From the NCBI RefSeq assembly GCF_019891175.1, contig NZ_CP072600.1, forward strand, positions 1,550,001 through 1,614,000: a stretch of DNA of 64,000 nucleotides. Reading direction: 5' to 3'. The DNA is from Leptothermofonsia sichuanensis E412 (GTDB taxonomy: Bacteria > Cyanobacteriota > Cyanobacteriia > Leptolyngbyales > Leptolyngbyaceae). Shown here piece after piece: positions 47,046 to 55,939 of the stretch. A model generated the notes under the pieces. That model was not told the origin of the DNA, did no database searches, and saw nothing but the letters and a program-made list of their open reading frames with translations. The first letter of the stretch is position 1. Every line of letters starts with the position of its first letter. A program made the translations under genes and the position numbers.

Positions 47046-47756
47046 ATGCCCGACTGGTTAACGCCCAGCCACTTGATTATGCTTGGGCTGTTGCTCATTT
47101 TTGCGATCGCCCACAGTGGTCTGGCGGCCCTGCGCCCCCGTGGTGAAAAATGGATAGGTGCCCGTCTTTACCGGGTGCTGTTTGCCCTAGTCAGTCTACC
47201 GCTGGCAACAGTGCTGATCATCTATTTCTTCAACCACCGTTATGATGGACTCCAGATCTGGCAGGTGCAGGGAGTACCGGGCATTCAAACCACAGTCTGG
47301 GTCTTGTCTGCCATTTCTTTTCTATTTCTCTACCCCGCAACCTTTAACCTGCTGGAGATTGCTGCCATCCAGAAACCCCAGGTTCATCTATTTGAAACGG
47401 GTATTATTCGAATTACGCGGCATCCTCAAATGGTAGGGCAAATTATCTGGTGTGTTGCCCATACCTTGTGGCTGGGGACATCGTTTATGCTGGTTACCTC
47501 GATTGGGTTGGTCCTGCATCACCTGTTTGGGGTCTGGCATGGCGATCGCCGGCTCCAGGCTCGTTATGGCAATGCATTTGAGTCCTTGAAGGCACGCACT
47601 TCTGTGATTCCATTTCTGGCAATCATCCAGGGCAAGCAGTCCTTTAACCTGGTTGAATTCCTTCGACCAGCTTATCTGGGAGTTGCTGCCTTCGTGCTGT
47701 TAATTTGGTGGGCACATCCTGGACTGATTCGTGCAACTGGAAGCATACCCTGGTAG
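47046..47756 (+). CDS. NnrU-family membrane protein (15-cis-zeta-carotene isomerase-like)
   Basis: A 236-residue protein with five or six helices, in the NnrU/Z-ISO family. The block IAHSGLAALRP...GARLYRVLFALVSLP and GIIRITRHPQMVGQIIWCVAHTLW carries the conserved histidines that in plant Z-ISO bind haem. It may isomerise 15-cis-zeta-carotene, which would fit the carotenoid genes 6 kb away, but NnrU-like functions are not excluded. Confidence 0.82.
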   Translation: MPDWLTPSHLIMLGLLLIFAIAHSGLAALRPRGEKWIGARLYRVLFALVSLPLATVLIIYFFNHRYDGLQIWQVQGVPGIQTTVWVLSAISFLFLYPATFNLLEIAAIQKPQVHLFETGIIRITRHPQMVGQIIWCVAHTLWLGTSFMLVTSIGLVLHHLFGVWHGDRRLQARYGNAFESLKARTSVIPFLAIIQGKQSFNLVEFLRPAYLGVAAFVLLIWWAHPGLIRATGSIPW

Positions 47757-48035
47757 GATGTTCCCTAAAGAGATATAAAAATCGGGGTGGTGCTGAAAAG
47801 CAGGATGTGTTGAAATGAAGTTTGAGCGAGATTTCAAGCATTCAATGCCCTTTTTGTCCCTTGAATCAGTAATATCAAAATCGACTCTTCCGTGTTAACG
47901 GTGAGAAGAGTAGCTTACGCTACTTTTCCTATTCCCAGAACAACCCATAAAGTTAAATTTTCCTGAGAATGAGGTTTAGTGCTCACCAGGAACGCGGAAG
48001 ACCCCCAAAATCGGAGTTAGATAAAAAGGAAATTT

Positions 48036-48410
48036 GTGATCTCAATGGGTGAACAAACGTTTGAAAGGGAAGTTTTAGAATCTACAACCCCGGTTCTGGT
48101 TCATTTTGGTGCTCCCTGGTGCGGTCCCTGCCGCATGATCGAGCCGCTGTTAAACCGATTTCAATCTGAATGGAACAAAGGCTTCAAGTTTATCGGAATT
48201 AATGCCGACGAAAATCTGAAACTGTCCAGCTATTACCGGATCACAACCTTACCAACCATCTTATTTTTTCAGGGGGGTAAGGTCATTCATCGGCTGGAAG
48301 GGCTGTATAAACGAGACGACCTCCAGGTAGAACTGCAAAAGTTCATGGGGATGTCTCTGCAAACCAGTGCCTCAACCGTCAGCACCCAGCCATTAAAGCC
48401 GCTTAGATAA
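48036..48410 (+). CDS. Thioredoxin-family protein
   Basis: A 124-residue thioredoxin with the active site W28-C29-G-P-C32 and the cis-Pro segment TLPTILFF. A short extra tail (LQTSASTVSTQPLKPLR) follows the fold. It reduces disulfides in the cytoplasm. GTG 48036 with AAGGA upstream is the likely start; ATG 48045 is possible. It belongs to a cyanobacterial subgroup with VLVHFGAPWCG and INADENLKLSSYYRI rather than TrxA proper. Confidence 0.9.
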   Translation: MISMGEQTFEREVLESTTPVLVHFGAPWCGPCRMIEPLLNRFQSEWNKGFKFIGINADENLKLSSYYRITTLPTILFFQGGKVIHRLEGLYKRDDLQVELQKFMGMSLQTSASTVSTQPLKPLR

Positions 48411-48422
48411 TGAGCGTTGTGG

Positions 48423-48597
48423 TGTGTGAATAGCCGTATGAATTGAAAGCTTTCAATTCATAGACCCATGGCACTGACATAAAGGGTGAGAGATCTCCAA
48501 CTTCTTGGAGAAGTTGGAGATCTGAGGAATTGCATTTGGCTTAATTCAGTGCCATTTACCTTTAATTCATTTCCAGAATCAGCCACTCCGAGCATGG
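48423..48597 (+). repeat. Repeat family E, copy 3, split by a family D element
   Basis: GTGAATAGCCGTATGAATTGAAAG... runs to 48468 and resumes after 48554 with TTTAATTC...CCAGAATCAGC, matching the intact copies at 36361-36545. Confidence 0.78.
48470..48553 (+). mobile_element. MITE-like repeat family D, copy 3 (84 bp) nested in family E
   Basis: GGCACTGACATAAAGGG...GGCTTAATTCAGTGCC, the same 84 bp length as 37772-37855, with 8-bp inverted ends and a central hairpin (CTCCAACTTCTTGGAGAAG). It interrupts a family E repeat. Confidence 0.85.
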
Positions 48598-48613
48598 TTG
48601 ATTCGAGGAGTGA

Positions 48614-49243
48614 TTAGTGATCAAACACCCCCTGGTATTGCATCAGGTCCAGTAGTGCCAGGGTTGGAAGACACTTGAAACACTGTTGTGCCAGATCCCA
48701 GCGGTCTTCACGCTCCAGCATGGCAGTGAGCCTCTTTTGGGCACTGAGCAGGTAACGTACATCGTTGGCTGCATAACGAAGTTGCTCTGGAGAGAGATTG
48801 GCAGCATTTCCCCAATCAGAACTCTGGGCGCTTTTATCCAGCTCTACCTGCTCCAGTTCCTGAATCAGATCTTTCAGCCCATGCTTGGGCGAATAGGTGC
48901 GTGCCAGTTTGCTGGCAATTTTTGTGCAGAATAGAGGATTGGTATAAATATCCAGGTGATAGCGCAGGGTGGCAATGTCAAACCGGGCAAAGTGAAAAAC
49001 CTTGAGGATGTGTTCCGCTTCCAGCAGCCGTTTGAGATTGGGGGCTGCCGTCTGCCCACGGGCAATCCGGACTACCGTTACATGATCCTGGGAATCACAG
49101 AGTTGGACGAGGCAGAGGCGATCGCGCTGGGGCAGCAGTCCCATGGTTTCAGTATCGACTGCGATCGCCTCTGCCTTCAAATAGTCAGCCAGTTGTTCGT
49201 CTGATAAGTCACCGTCACAAATTTGGAAATTATTCGATGCCAT
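48614..49243 (-). CDS. Ribonuclease D-like 3'-5' exonuclease
   Basis: A 209-residue single-domain DEDDy exonuclease. Metal ligands are D30 and E32 (AVDTETMG), D89 (HFARFDIATL) and D161 with Y157 (LRYAANDVRYLL). It lacks the C-terminal HRDC domains of E. coli RNase D, as is usual for the short cyanobacterial version. It probably trims RNA 3' ends such as tRNA precursors. The upstream flank carries a heptamer array 11 bp from the start codon. Confidence 0.9.
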   Translation of the reverse strand: MASNNFQICDGDLSDEQLADYLKAEAIAVDTETMGLLPQRDRLCLVQLCDSQDHVTVVRIARGQTAAPNLKRLLEAEHILKVFHFARFDIATLRYHLDIYTNPLFCTKIASKLARTYSPKHGLKDLIQELEQVELDKSAQSSDWGNAANLSPEQLRYAANDVRYLLSAQKRLTAMLEREDRWDLAQQCFKCLPTLALLDLMQYQGVFDH

Positions 49244-49253
49244 TGGAGAGTAT

Positions 49254-49281
49254 AGGGTACAGGGTACAGGGTACAGGGTAC
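49254..49281. repeat. Heptanucleotide tandem repeat (AGGGTAC)4
   Basis: Four perfect 7-bp units immediately upstream of the RNase D start, inside its likely 5' UTR or promoter. Confidence 0.92.
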
Positions 49282-49524
49282 AGCGTCAGGCAGAAAACGG
49301 CTCCTTGAGATCGCCGAACAGCCCCAGGACCATCCCATCATGATCGCAGGTTATGTTTTTTCTTAGAAATGAGGATTTTATAACCTGAACCTCCACCTCA
49401 GCCCCCCATGCCCCCTACCCCATTCCCTGTATCTAGATCATCCCCTGTACTCTATAGCAGTCCTAACCTGAATAATTCCTCAGAAGGATAGCCCTGGTGT
49501 CCAGGCAGAGCCTGGACACCGCTC

Positions 49525-49596
49525 TAAAAGCCTATCCGAAAACTTTCTCAGTCTGGATTTGAGCGTTGTCCATTAGGGTTTTTCGGATAGGCTTTA
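49525..49596 (-). repeat. Hairpin repeat family I, copy 1
   Basis: TAAAAGCCTATCCGAAAA pairs with TTTTTCGGATAGGCTTTA. The reverse complement resembles 54905-54975 (AGACTGAGGAAGTTTTCG). Confidence 0.8.
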
Positions 49597-49878
49597 ATGC
49601 GGCTCTGCCCCTGATACGGGAGGCGGAGCCTCCAGAACCCATTCCCACGCAAAGCATGGGAACGAGAACCGCCTCTAAAACCACCCTGTCGAATCTAAGC
49701 AATCGCTCAAAGCTTTTCCAGGTAAAGAATCTAAGCATTTTTCAGAAAAGTCATGAGTAATGCAGGCTAAATCAGTTGTGAGAGTGAGAGGCTTTGTGAG
49801 AAAGGATTCCTGGGGAATCCTTTCTCACAATCCAGATAGGATTGCTATATATACAGTTGAACCTGGCAAACGCAGCGA

Positions 49879-50418
49879 TTATCGGCGTTTGATGAAAACT
49901 TGCGTGAAGTAATACTCACCTTTTGCATTGTGGGCGATGCCAATTCCAGTCAGGTCATAATTGCCTTCAATGTTTTTGCGGTGACCAGGGCTTTTGAGCC
50001 AGCTCTGCACCGCCTGGGTGGCGGGGTTTTGAGAACCCATACCCCGGAAGACATTTTCAGCCGCCCCTGCATAGGGAATGGACCGAGTAATGACCTGAAC
50101 CCGCTGTTGAAAACCACTATGCCCGAAGGGAACCCGGCCATTTGCCATCGCCTGACTATGAGCCTGGGCCTGTGAAGTAATGCGAGAATCTAACGTTAAG
50201 GGGGGAAGACGACGACTCTGGCGATACTGGTTGATTTGAGTTAAAACTGCCTGTTCCATCGACTGGCTTGAAGCTGATGTCTGGTAGACTCGCTGAGTCG
50301 GAACCTGGGCAGGCTGCCAGAGGATTCGGGTTGGAAAGGGTGCAGCAGAGGCAGACGTAAGGCTTGCAGTTGTTACCAGGGTGCCAAGTGCAACCACGTT
50401 AGTCAGTTTAGAGAGCAT
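49879..50418 (-). CDS. Secreted CAP-domain (SCP/PR-1-like) protein
   Basis: A 179-residue exported protein with a signal peptide ending near SASA-AP (residue 26). The CAP domain has LTQINQYRQSRRLPPLTLDSRITSQAQAHSQAMA, GHSGF, AAENVF and WLKSPGHRKNIEG, with the two His and Glu residues of the family cavity. Bacterial CAP proteins are extracellular or envelope proteins of mostly unknown role. A small hairpin (CCCCTATC/GATAGGGG at 50468-50491) lies in its upstream region. Confidence 0.92.
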   Translation of the reverse strand: MLSKLTNVVALGTLVTTASLTSASAAPFPTRILWQPAQVPTQRVYQTSASSQSMEQAVLTQINQYRQSRRLPPLTLDSRITSQAQAHSQAMANGRVPFGHSGFQQRVQVITRSIPYAGAAENVFRGMGSQNPATQAVQSWLKSPGHRKNIEGNYDLTGIGIAHNAKGEYYFTQVFIKRR

Positions 50419-51052
50419 AGCTGTTTTCCATTGAATTCAAAGTCTGATCAAACTCACAACAAAGCTACCCCTATCATTCCCCCGATAGGGGAAGAATAGA
50501 GGGAGCTTGTGCATCCCTAAAAAGATGACTGGGAATGGATGTATCGGGTTCCAGCGATCGCCGTCATTCCGCAGTTCTACCGGAGATGTTTTGCATTCCT
50601 TGAAGGTTGAACCCTGTAGATGAGCGATTCTACGGTCGCATTCACACCTTTAGTTACCTAGACTACAAACAGAATTCAATCTTTATCCATTGGATTATAT
50701 GTATCCATTGGACAGGTTCATCAAAACTGCATCTACGAACCCGCGATCGATTTCTTGCAGTCTGGCTAACGCGAAGTGCGCCAACCTCCAGATCCCCAGT
50801 GTCTGGGGAGGTTAACCAGTCAATTCGAGTCCACAAGACCCTGGAGATCTTGGCTTCCAAGTTGCACATGGCGTTAGTAGTTAGTAACAAGACATTTTTT
50901 CTGAGGAGGTCGTTAGATACTTCACTCAGGGCTGATAATGGGGGCAGTCTGGCAACCAGGATGCTTCTGAGCGGTTATCGATTCATCTATCTCCGCCTCC
51001 GCAGATCTATTCCTGCAAATAAAAAACTAAATTGATCACGTAAGCTAATCCC
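50419..51052. other. 634-bp intergenic region, no convincing gene
   Basis: A 142-codon plus reading frame (50607-51035) exists, but it has no recognisable domain, an erratic composition and no ribosome site, so it is not called. The hairpin at 50468-50491 is the only clear structure. Confidence 0.5.
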
Positions 51053-51448
51053 ATGCCATCCTTAACTGAAACCAGGTTGCAGTCTTCCTCCATGAAATCC
51101 CCTGTATCTTATGCAGATTATGTTGCAGGTGCAGCCGTTTTTGACTTAAACGGACTCCCCAAGGAATACTACACGACTCCTGCAAGCGGTGATATGGGCT
51201 GGGTACAGACTATTTTTCAGGCTTTGGGGTTGCGATCGCTCCTGATGTCTTCCCTCCAGTTAGAGGGGTTTCACCATGCCACAATCTATGGTTCTGATTA
51301 CTGCGCAGTTGTCGTCAAGCAAAGGGCATACTACATTGCCCTGCTGGTGCAACAGCAGGATGACCTGATCAATGAGGAATTTATTCAGTGGGTACAGAAT
51401 TTAGAATTGAGTGATTTAAAGCGGAATCCTCGATTCCAGTTGGATTAA
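51053..51448 (+). CDS. Conserved cyanobacterial protein, possibly roadblock/LC7-like
   Basis: A 131-residue soluble protein. The pattern AAVFDLNGLPKEYYTT...WVQTIFQALGLRSLLMSSLQ...HATIYGSDYCAVVVKQ resembles the alternating strand and helix order of roadblock/longin-like folds, which often act in signalling or gliding assemblies. An internal ATG at 51092 is an alternative start. It converges with thrB, 3 bp apart. The fold assignment is an inference, and function is unknown. Confidence 0.7.
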   Translation: MPSLTETRLQSSSMKSPVSYADYVAGAAVFDLNGLPKEYYTTPASGDMGWVQTIFQALGLRSLLMSSLQLEGFHHATIYGSDYCAVVVKQRAYYIALLVQQQDDLINEEFIQWVQNLELSDLKRNPRFQLD

Positions 51449-51451
51449 GCG

Positions 51452-52393
51452 TTATCCCTGGACCTCTGCGATCGCCCCCTGGTTGTCCAGTTGTACTACT
51501 TTGACCAGGGCAGGCGTCCCCTGGTTTACCCAGGCACTTTCCATGGCTGACTGGACGGCTTCTGCGCCCTCTGGAGTTGTCAGTGCCAGGAGGGTAGGTC
51601 CCGCTCCGCTAATAACCATGCCATAGGCACCAGCATCCATGGCGGCAGCCTGCACGGCGGCGTAGCCAGGAATTAAGGACTGGCGATAGGGCTGATGGAT
51701 CCGGTCCTGGAGAGCGGCATTCAGCCAGATGCCATTGCCAGTTTCCAGGCCACGCACCAGTAACCCCAGATGAGCGGCATTGAAGACCGCATCTCCCCGG
51801 CTATAGCTGGTGGGTAGTACCTGGCGGGCTGCCTGGGTTGAAAGTTCAAAATTGGGAATAGCAACAACTGGCACCACATCTGGATGCCAGGGAATCTCAC
51901 AGATCTGCCAGCCAGTGCTGGGGGTGGTTGCCGCCAGCCGACATCCTCCCAGTAATGCAGGTACTACATTATCCGGGTGTCCTTCCATATCAATCGCCAT
52001 TTGCAAAATCTGTTCCTGGGTCATGGGAAACCCGGCCAGTCCATTGGCACCCATCAGCCCCCCAACAATTGCGGTTGCCGAACTGCCCAATCCCCGTGCC
52101 AGGGGGATTCCCAACTGAATCGTGATCTGGACAGGAGGAGGAGACTGATTGAGGTGATCATAAAACCGGGTCAGTGCCTGATAAACTAGATTGCTAGTAT
52201 CAGTCTTGACCCGTTCTGCCTCTGAACCGCTGACTGTGATTTCAACCGGGTGCCCGGTCGGGGCACGTAGAGCAAAGGTAAACTGATTCCAGAGCGTCAG
52301 GGCAGCCCCCAGACAATCAAACCCTGGCCCCAGATTGGCGGTGGTTGCCGGAACCGTAACGGTAACTGCCCCATTCACAGTTTCAGACCTCAT
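51452..52393 (-). CDS. thrB: Homoserine kinase
   Basis: Phosphorylates homoserine in threonine synthesis. The 313-residue GHMP kinase has [21 protein letters not shown] at its start and the ATP loop [16 protein letters not shown] (about 101-116). [14 protein letters not shown] block lies near the end. Its ATG overlaps the end of the upstream epimerase gene by 11 bases, so the pair is co-transcribed. Confidence 0.95.
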   Translation of the reverse strand: MRSETVNGAVTVTVPATTANLGPGFDCLGAALTLWNQFTFALRAPTGHPVEITVSGSEAERVKTDTSNLVYQALTRFYDHLNQSPPPVQITIQLGIPLARGLGSSATAIVGGLMGANGLAGFPMTQEQILQMAIDMEGHPDNVVPALLGGCRLAATTPSTGWQICEIPWHPDVVPVVAIPNFELSTQAARQVLPTSYSRGDAVFNAAHLGLLVRGLETGNGIWLNAALQDRIHQPYRQSLIPGYAAVQAAAMDAGAYGMVISGAGPTLLALTTPEGAEAVQSAMESAWVNQGTPALVKVVQLDNQGAIAEVQG

Positions 52394-53309
52394 GACTCAA
52401 AACCTGTTTCAATGCCTGTTGTACCGTTGGGTACTGATACTGAAATCCGGTTGATTGCGTCCGTTTGGGTAATACCTGCTGTCCTTCCAGCACCACTTTG
52501 GCACCATCTCCCAGCAACACTTCGAGTGCAAAGCCTGGTACGGGGAGCCAGGATGGTCGGTTCAAAACCTGTCCCATCGTGGCACAGAATTCACCCATGC
52601 GAACCGGGTTGGGGGCTGTTGCATTGTAAACACCCTCCATGTCTGGTTGGGTCAGTGCCCGGATGATCAGACTAACCAGGTCTTCCCGATGAATCCATGA
52701 AAACCATTGCCGACCCGTCCCAATGGGACCTCCGGCAAATAGTTTGAATGGTGGGAGCATTTTGGCGATCGCCCCCCCCATCCCCAGAACAATGCCAATT
52801 CGGAAAATGACCAGTCGCACTCCAGCCCCTGTGACCTTCCGTGCCTCGCTCTCCCATTCCTGGCAAACACGGGCTAAAAAGTCATCTCCAGCCGCGCTCG
52901 TTTCATCAAAGGTAGCGGTTTCACTGGTTCCGTAATAACCGATTGCTGAAGCATTGACCAACACTTGCGGTTTAGGCTCTGCCTGGATAATGGCTTCCAC
53001 GAGCCGCTGAGTCCCCAGTTTGCGGCTGTTCAGAATTCCCTGCTTATGTTGGGGTGACCAGCGCTCAGAAATGGGTTCCCCTGCCAGGTTGACCACTCCA
53101 TCACACCCTGCGATCGCCTTCTGCCAGTCGCCCGCCTCTACAGGTGTGTAAGCCACTATTTCTACATTGGGGAAAGCAGATTTTGGAAAGACCTGCTCTG
53201 CCCGGGCTGCGTTACGAGTCAGAACCATAATTTGATGCCCTTCTGTTTGCAGTCGTTCGACCAAACGACTACCGACAAATCCTGTTGCCCCTGTGATAGC
53301 TATTTTCAT
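52383..53309 (-). CDS. TIGR01777-family NAD-binding epimerase (YfcH/SulA-like)
   Basis: A 308-residue atypical SDR beginning [16 protein letters not shown], with [28 protein letters not shown] and [12 protein letters not shown] typical of the TIGR01777 group (often annotated 'cell division inhibitor SulA', a misleading name). The C-terminal DUF1731-like end has [22 protein letters not shown]. Its substrate is unknown. It overlaps thrB by 11 bp. Confidence 0.9.
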   Translation of the reverse strand: MKIAITGATGFVGSRLVERLQTEGHQIMVLTRNAARAEQVFPKSAFPNVEIVAYTPVEAGDWQKAIAGCDGVVNLAGEPISERWSPQHKQGILNSRKLGTQRLVEAIIQAEPKPQVLVNASAIGYYGTSETATFDETSAAGDDFLARVCQEWESEARKVTGAGVRLVIFRIGIVLGMGGAIAKMLPPFKLFAGGPIGTGRQWFSWIHREDLVSLIIRALTQPDMEGVYNATAPNPVRMGEFCATMGQVLNRPSWLPVPGFALEVLLGDGAKVVLEGQQVLPKRTQSTGFQYQYPTVQQALKQVLSHEV

Positions 53310-53436
53310 GGGTTGTTTCTGTGTTCTCTGTGCCTCTGTGATGAAGTTTCAGGGGATTAAATCCTCATTCCTGAACCTGCTCTAATCTCTAATACTTAAT
53401 TTGCTCTGACACTTAATCTGCTCTAACAATCGTCAT

Positions 53437-53823
53437 CTAACGTTCGGCTTTTGGTTCTGGCTCTCCATAGGCCATCCCATTTGCCTCAGCGTAGCGGTTC
53501 ATAAATCGCATAAAACGGTCCCAGTGTTCATCCTGGTCAATGTCAAAACGACATTCCATCCGATCAAAATCATCCCCCTCCGGTCCCCCAAAATAAAACT
53601 TTACAGAAGAAGGTTCAACCCGAATTTCACCTTCCGCATCAATCAGCCGCATGGCATTGGAAAACTGATTGCGAAAGCTGTTAAAACGCTCAATGGCTTT
53701 TAGCTGACGAAAGACCATCAGCACACTGCGGGCACCTGTTGAACGATTGCGGCGCAAACTGACACCATCAAGTTCTTCTGAAAGCCCTTCAAAAAATTGG
53801 ATGCTGGGAACTGGGGAAGTCAT
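53437..53823 (-). CDS. psb28: Photosystem II assembly protein Psb28 (probably the Psb28-2 type)
   Basis: A 128-residue cytoplasmic protein that binds early photosystem II assembly intermediates. IQFFEGLSEELDGVSLRRNRSTGARSV and the C-terminal HWDRFMRFMNRYAEANGM are the Psb28 hallmarks. Strong differences from standard Psb28 in the central region suggest the second paralogue. It is a single gene on the minus strand. Confidence 0.9.
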   Translation of the reverse strand: MTSPVPSIQFFEGLSEELDGVSLRRNRSTGARSVLMVFRQLKAIERFNSFRNQFSNAMRLIDAEGEIRVEPSSVKFYFGGPEGDDFDRMECRFDIDQDEHWDRFMRFMNRYAEANGMAYGEPEPKAER

Positions 53824-53984
53824 AAATCGGGCACAACGACGTAAACCTCAGTATACAAAAGTTCCCTGCGCTCCAAAATGATTCCTCTCCCCACGGGGAT
53901 CCCGTCAGGCAGGATAATGAAAAAAGATTCATTGCAACAAAGCCATTTCCTTGTCACCTGATTTTTATCTATTTACTGGTATAC

Positions 53985-54683
53985 ATGTCGTTGCTGTCCT
54001 GGTTTGTTGATGCACCACTCTGGTTTCATCTGGTCATTGTAGGAGCCTGGTTGGGGGTGATTGGGCTATCGGCAGAGTGGTTGTATCGCCATACCACAGC
54101 AGGTTCAGAAGTTGCCCGCAAGGTGGTTCACATTGGTACAGGCAACGTTATTTTGTTCGCCTGGTGGTTACACATCCCTGCCTGGGTCGGCATTGGAGCA
54201 TCGGTGGTGTTCGGGGCGATCGCCTTCCTCTCCTACCGGCTGCCTATTCTACCCAGCATCAATGGCGTGGGGCGCAAAAGTCTGGGCACCTTCTTCTATG
54301 CGGTGAGTATTGGTATCCTGGTGGGCTGGTTTTGGGTAATCCAGCAATATCACCATGCTGTTTTGGGAGTGCTGGTTATGACCTGGGGAGACGGTCTGGC
54401 AGCTCTGGTCGGGCAGCGGTTTGGCAACCATCCTTACAAGGTTTGGGGAATGTCTAAAAGTTGGGAAGGAACACTGGCCATGTTTTTAATCAGCTATCTG
54501 GTCAGCAGCCTGATTTTGCTGGCAGTTTATGGGGGGCTATGGCAGATCTGGGCCATTTCCTTTTTTGTTGCCCTTCTGGCAACCGGGTTAGAAGCGTTCT
54601 CAAAATATGGGATTGACAATCTGACCGTTCCCATTGGCAGTGCCGCACTCAGCCTGGGGCTAACCCAACTGTTGCTGGGCTAA
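53985..54683 (+). CDS. Phytol/polyprenol kinase family membrane protein (VTE5/SEC59-like)
   Basis: A 232-residue protein with about six helices. ARKVVHIGTGN (near 42-52), TWGDGLAALVGQRFG (near 131-145) and KSWEGTLAMF (near 155-164) are the CTP-dependent phytol/dolichol kinase motifs. It likely phosphorylates phytol released from chlorophyll for tocopherol or chlorophyll reuse. Confidence 0.9.
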   Translation: MSLLSWFVDAPLWFHLVIVGAWLGVIGLSAEWLYRHTTAGSEVARKVVHIGTGNVILFAWWLHIPAWVGIGASVVFGAIAFLSYRLPILPSINGVGRKSLGTFFYAVSIGILVGWFWVIQQYHHAVLGVLVMTWGDGLAALVGQRFGNHPYKVWGMSKSWEGTLAMFLISYLVSSLILLAVYGGLWQIWAISFFVALLATGLEAFSKYGIDNLTVPIGSAALSLGLTQLLLG

Positions 54684-54734
54684 CAAAGCTTTGATCCCCC
54701 TGTTCTGGTAACCCCTTGTCCTACACAGGTTTGT

Positions 54735-54766
54735 AGAGTGACCCATCAGGAGAGTGACCCATCAGG
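54735..54766 (+). repeat. 16-bp direct tandem duplication (AGAGTGACCCATCAGG)2
   Basis: Two identical adjacent copies (54735-54750 and 54751-54766) just after the phytol-kinase gene. Confidence 0.92.
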
Positions 54767-54904
54767 AGGATGTCCATTTCCTGATCTGTATGGAAAAATC
54801 ATTTCTGGAAACATTAGAGCTGTTTCTGTAGTCTGATGTTTAATCTCCTCTCTTTAATCTCTTTCACGATTTAATCTTTTTCCCGATGAATAGTGCTCAC
54901 CGAA

Positions 54905-54975
54905 ACGCCTATCCAAAAAGCTCAAACTGGCAAAGCCCAAACCTAGACTGAGGAAGTTTTCGACCAGGCTTTCAG
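54905..54975 (+). repeat. Hairpin repeat family I, copy 2
   Basis: CGCCTATCCAAAAAGC...AGACTGAGGAAGTTTTCG...AGGCTTTC, related to the reverse strand of 49525-49596. The hairpin is less perfect here. The 54684-55107 spacer shows nothing else besides the 16-bp duplication. Confidence 0.7.
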
Positions 54976-55107
54976 CCTGAAATCTTTACCTGAAAGCCCC
55001 GGTAGCTCAAACATCTGGCAATCTGACAACCGTTTATTCCACGCCCCCTCGTTTCAAGACAGGTAACCCATAAACCAAGCCCCGGTTTGTCTCCTATCCT
55101 TGACCTT

Positions 55108-55710
55108 ATGACTACTACTGTGAAGTCGCCTGCGATCGCCTCCATTGAAGCCCTGTCACTAACCAACCAGCCGGATCCCAGTCAGCTAGACAACATCAAA
55201 GCCCAGCTTGATCTGGTCCTGCTGGCACTGGAAGCACTGGCAGGCATTGGTTCCGAAGCCATGCTTCAAGCTGCCACTGAACTGAAACTGGAATCACTGG
55301 TCGCGGATCGGGTTTCACTCTGGCGGTTGCGTCAGTCCAGTCCCCTGCGTAAAGGGCAGGGCGGGCGCAAAAAGCTGGATGTGGAAGAAGCACGGGCACT
55401 GGTTTTAATTTGCTGCTACCTGGCTCGTCAACATCAAGAACTCATCCGCCGCGCGGTCACCCTGCTGGAACAAATGACAGAACAACACCGGCAACCCCAC
55501 CAATCCGCTCTATTGGGAGATTACCTCGACACCTTTAACAACACCTATCAGGATCGTATGGAAGACGGCGATCGCGCCTCTCCAGAAGCTCTGACTCACC
55601 TGGCTCTAAAACTGCTGATCGACTTACTGTTTTACAGTGCCAATAACGGTCCTCGCCGCCTCTGGCTGGCATTAATGGATCGAGCGAAGGAGGGGGGTAG
55701 AGAGGAGTGA
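55108..55710 (+). CDS. DUF3038 protein
   Basis: A 200-residue, mainly helical cyanobacterial protein. DNIKAQLDLVLLALEALAGIGSEAML, VADRVSLWRLRQSSPLRKGQGGRKKLDVEEAR and YLDTFNNTYQDRMEDG match DUF3038. ATG 55108 is taken over an upstream TTG. It is followed by a DUF4335 gene, its usual neighbour. Function unknown. Confidence 0.9.
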   Translation: MTTTVKSPAIASIEALSLTNQPDPSQLDNIKAQLDLVLLALEALAGIGSEAMLQAATELKLESLVADRVSLWRLRQSSPLRKGQGGRKKLDVEEARALVLICCYLARQHQELIRRAVTLLEQMTEQHRQPHQSALLGDYLDTFNNTYQDRMEDGDRASPEALTHLALKLLIDLLFYSANNGPRRLWLALMDRAKEGGREE

Positions 55711-55939
55711 GAAGGGAGGAAAGAGGAGGGAAGAGAGAGGAGTGAGAAAGCAAAAGACAGAAGGCAGAAGGCAGCAACGGGAAATTTAGTCCTCTTCACC
55801 CTCATTCCCTCATCCCACCCTGCGGGAACGCCAAAAGCGCCCCCCTCACTTCTCACTTCTCACTCCCCTCACACCTCACACCCCTCACCCGTAACGCTCA
55901 CCACAGAACGTCCTCAGTACCGATTACCCCAAATTGCCC

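Larger units (their letters stand above)
49244..49878. other. 635-bp intergenic region rich in inverted repeats
   Basis: Holds the AGGGTAC array, a hairpin element at 49525-49596 and a GGCGGAGCCTCC / CATTCCCACGCAAAGCATGGGAACG palindromic repeat (about 49620-49670) of a kind common in cyanobacteria. No gene is supported. Confidence 0.55.

Noticed and set aside
50607-51035. 142-codon plus-strand reading frame in a gene-free stretch
   Set aside because: No recognisable domain, odd residue mix, no ribosome site and no neighbour coupling; likely chance.
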